Source of the DNA: Chloroflexota bacterium
GTDB lineage: Bacteria; Chloroflexota; Dormibacteria; CF-121
Length of the DNA: 6,336 nt
Direction: 5' to 3'
Assembly (NCBI GenBank): GCA_005882525.1
Contig: VBGO01000151.1
Location: 1 to 6,336, forward strand
The position numbers and the translations under genes are program-made. Numbering within the stretch: the first letter of the stretch is position 1; every line of letters begins with the position of its first letter. Shown one piece after another: positions 6,224-6,336 of the stretch. The notes below the pieces were generated by a model. The model ran no database searches and was not told where the DNA came from. It saw only the letters and a program-made list of their open reading frames with translations.

Positions 6224-6336
6224 GGCGTGACGCCGGCTTCGTCGCGCCGGGCGTCGTCGCGCCGCGCGTCGTCACGCACGCCGGCCCGCGTCGCGCCTCG
6301 CGCCTGCCGGAGGATCGTCCAGACCCGGGCGGCGAG
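6220..6336 (-). CDS. C-terminal end of an unidentified upstream protein
   Basis: From the window edge the minus strand is open for 38 codons to a TGA at 6222-6220, beginning LAARVWTILRQARGATRAG and ending DDARRDDARRDEAGVTP. Third codon positions are almost all G or C, as in the neighbouring genes. The stop overlaps the start of the membrane-protein gene (GTGA/TGATG), as expected for an operon partner. The tail carries two near-identical 15-base units coding DDARR and a degenerate third, so it is a charged, probably flexible tail. I do not recognise the family. By context it may be a glycosyltransferase or other envelope gene, but nothing in these 38 residues shows it. Confidence 0.6.
   Translation of the reverse strand, partial: LAARVWTILRQARGATRAGVRDDARRDDARRDEAGVTP

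Overview
This is a GC-rich window (roughly two thirds G+C) in which every gene I can support lies on the minus strand, so the biological order runs from high to low coordinates. The organism looks like a free-living, high-GC bacterium of the Chloroflexota/Dormibacterota/Actinomycetota kind. This rests on the single-chain alpha2-type glycyl-tRNA synthetase next to recO, a long-form RmlA, and a secreted GH18-like protein whose motif I associate with those phyla. The phylum assignment is inference; no marker in the window is decisive.

Layout in direction of transcription: (1) the last 38 codons of an unidentified upstream gene (6336-6220) with a charged repetitive tail; (2) a 604-residue polytopic membrane protein resembling GT-C glycosyltransferases (6223-4409); (3) recO, a zinc-finger recombination mediator (4437-3682); (4) glyS, alpha2-type glycyl-tRNA synthetase (3677-2367); (5) a long-form glucose-1-phosphate thymidylyltransferase-like nucleotidyltransferase (2370-1306), which apparently starts at a CTG codon; (6) a class I SAM-dependent methyltransferase (1309-503); (7) after a 90-base gap, the 5' part of a secreted GH18-like protein running off the window edge (413-1).

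Genes 1 to 6 form a continuous chain with essentially no spacers: GTGA/TGATG overlap, 29-base overlap, 4-base gap, CTGA overlap, GTGA overlap. This implies one polycistronic, translationally coupled unit. Two housekeeping genes (recO, glyS) sit between genes that look like envelope glycan work: a lipid-linked sugar transferase, a nucleotide-sugar synthase and a small-molecule methyltransferase. The functional link is inferred from proximity only. The only real non-coding stretch is 414-502, which holds a 14-bp perfect palindrome, a GC hairpin and a possible -10 element ahead of the secreted-protein gene.

I see no RNA genes, insertion sequences, CRISPR arrays or prophage genes, and no plus-strand gene that survives scrutiny. 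I did not find an obviously new multi-gene system. The most unusual points are the CTG start with a strong Shine-Dalgarno, the altered zinc-site residues in GlyRS, and the palindrome in the 413-502 spacer.
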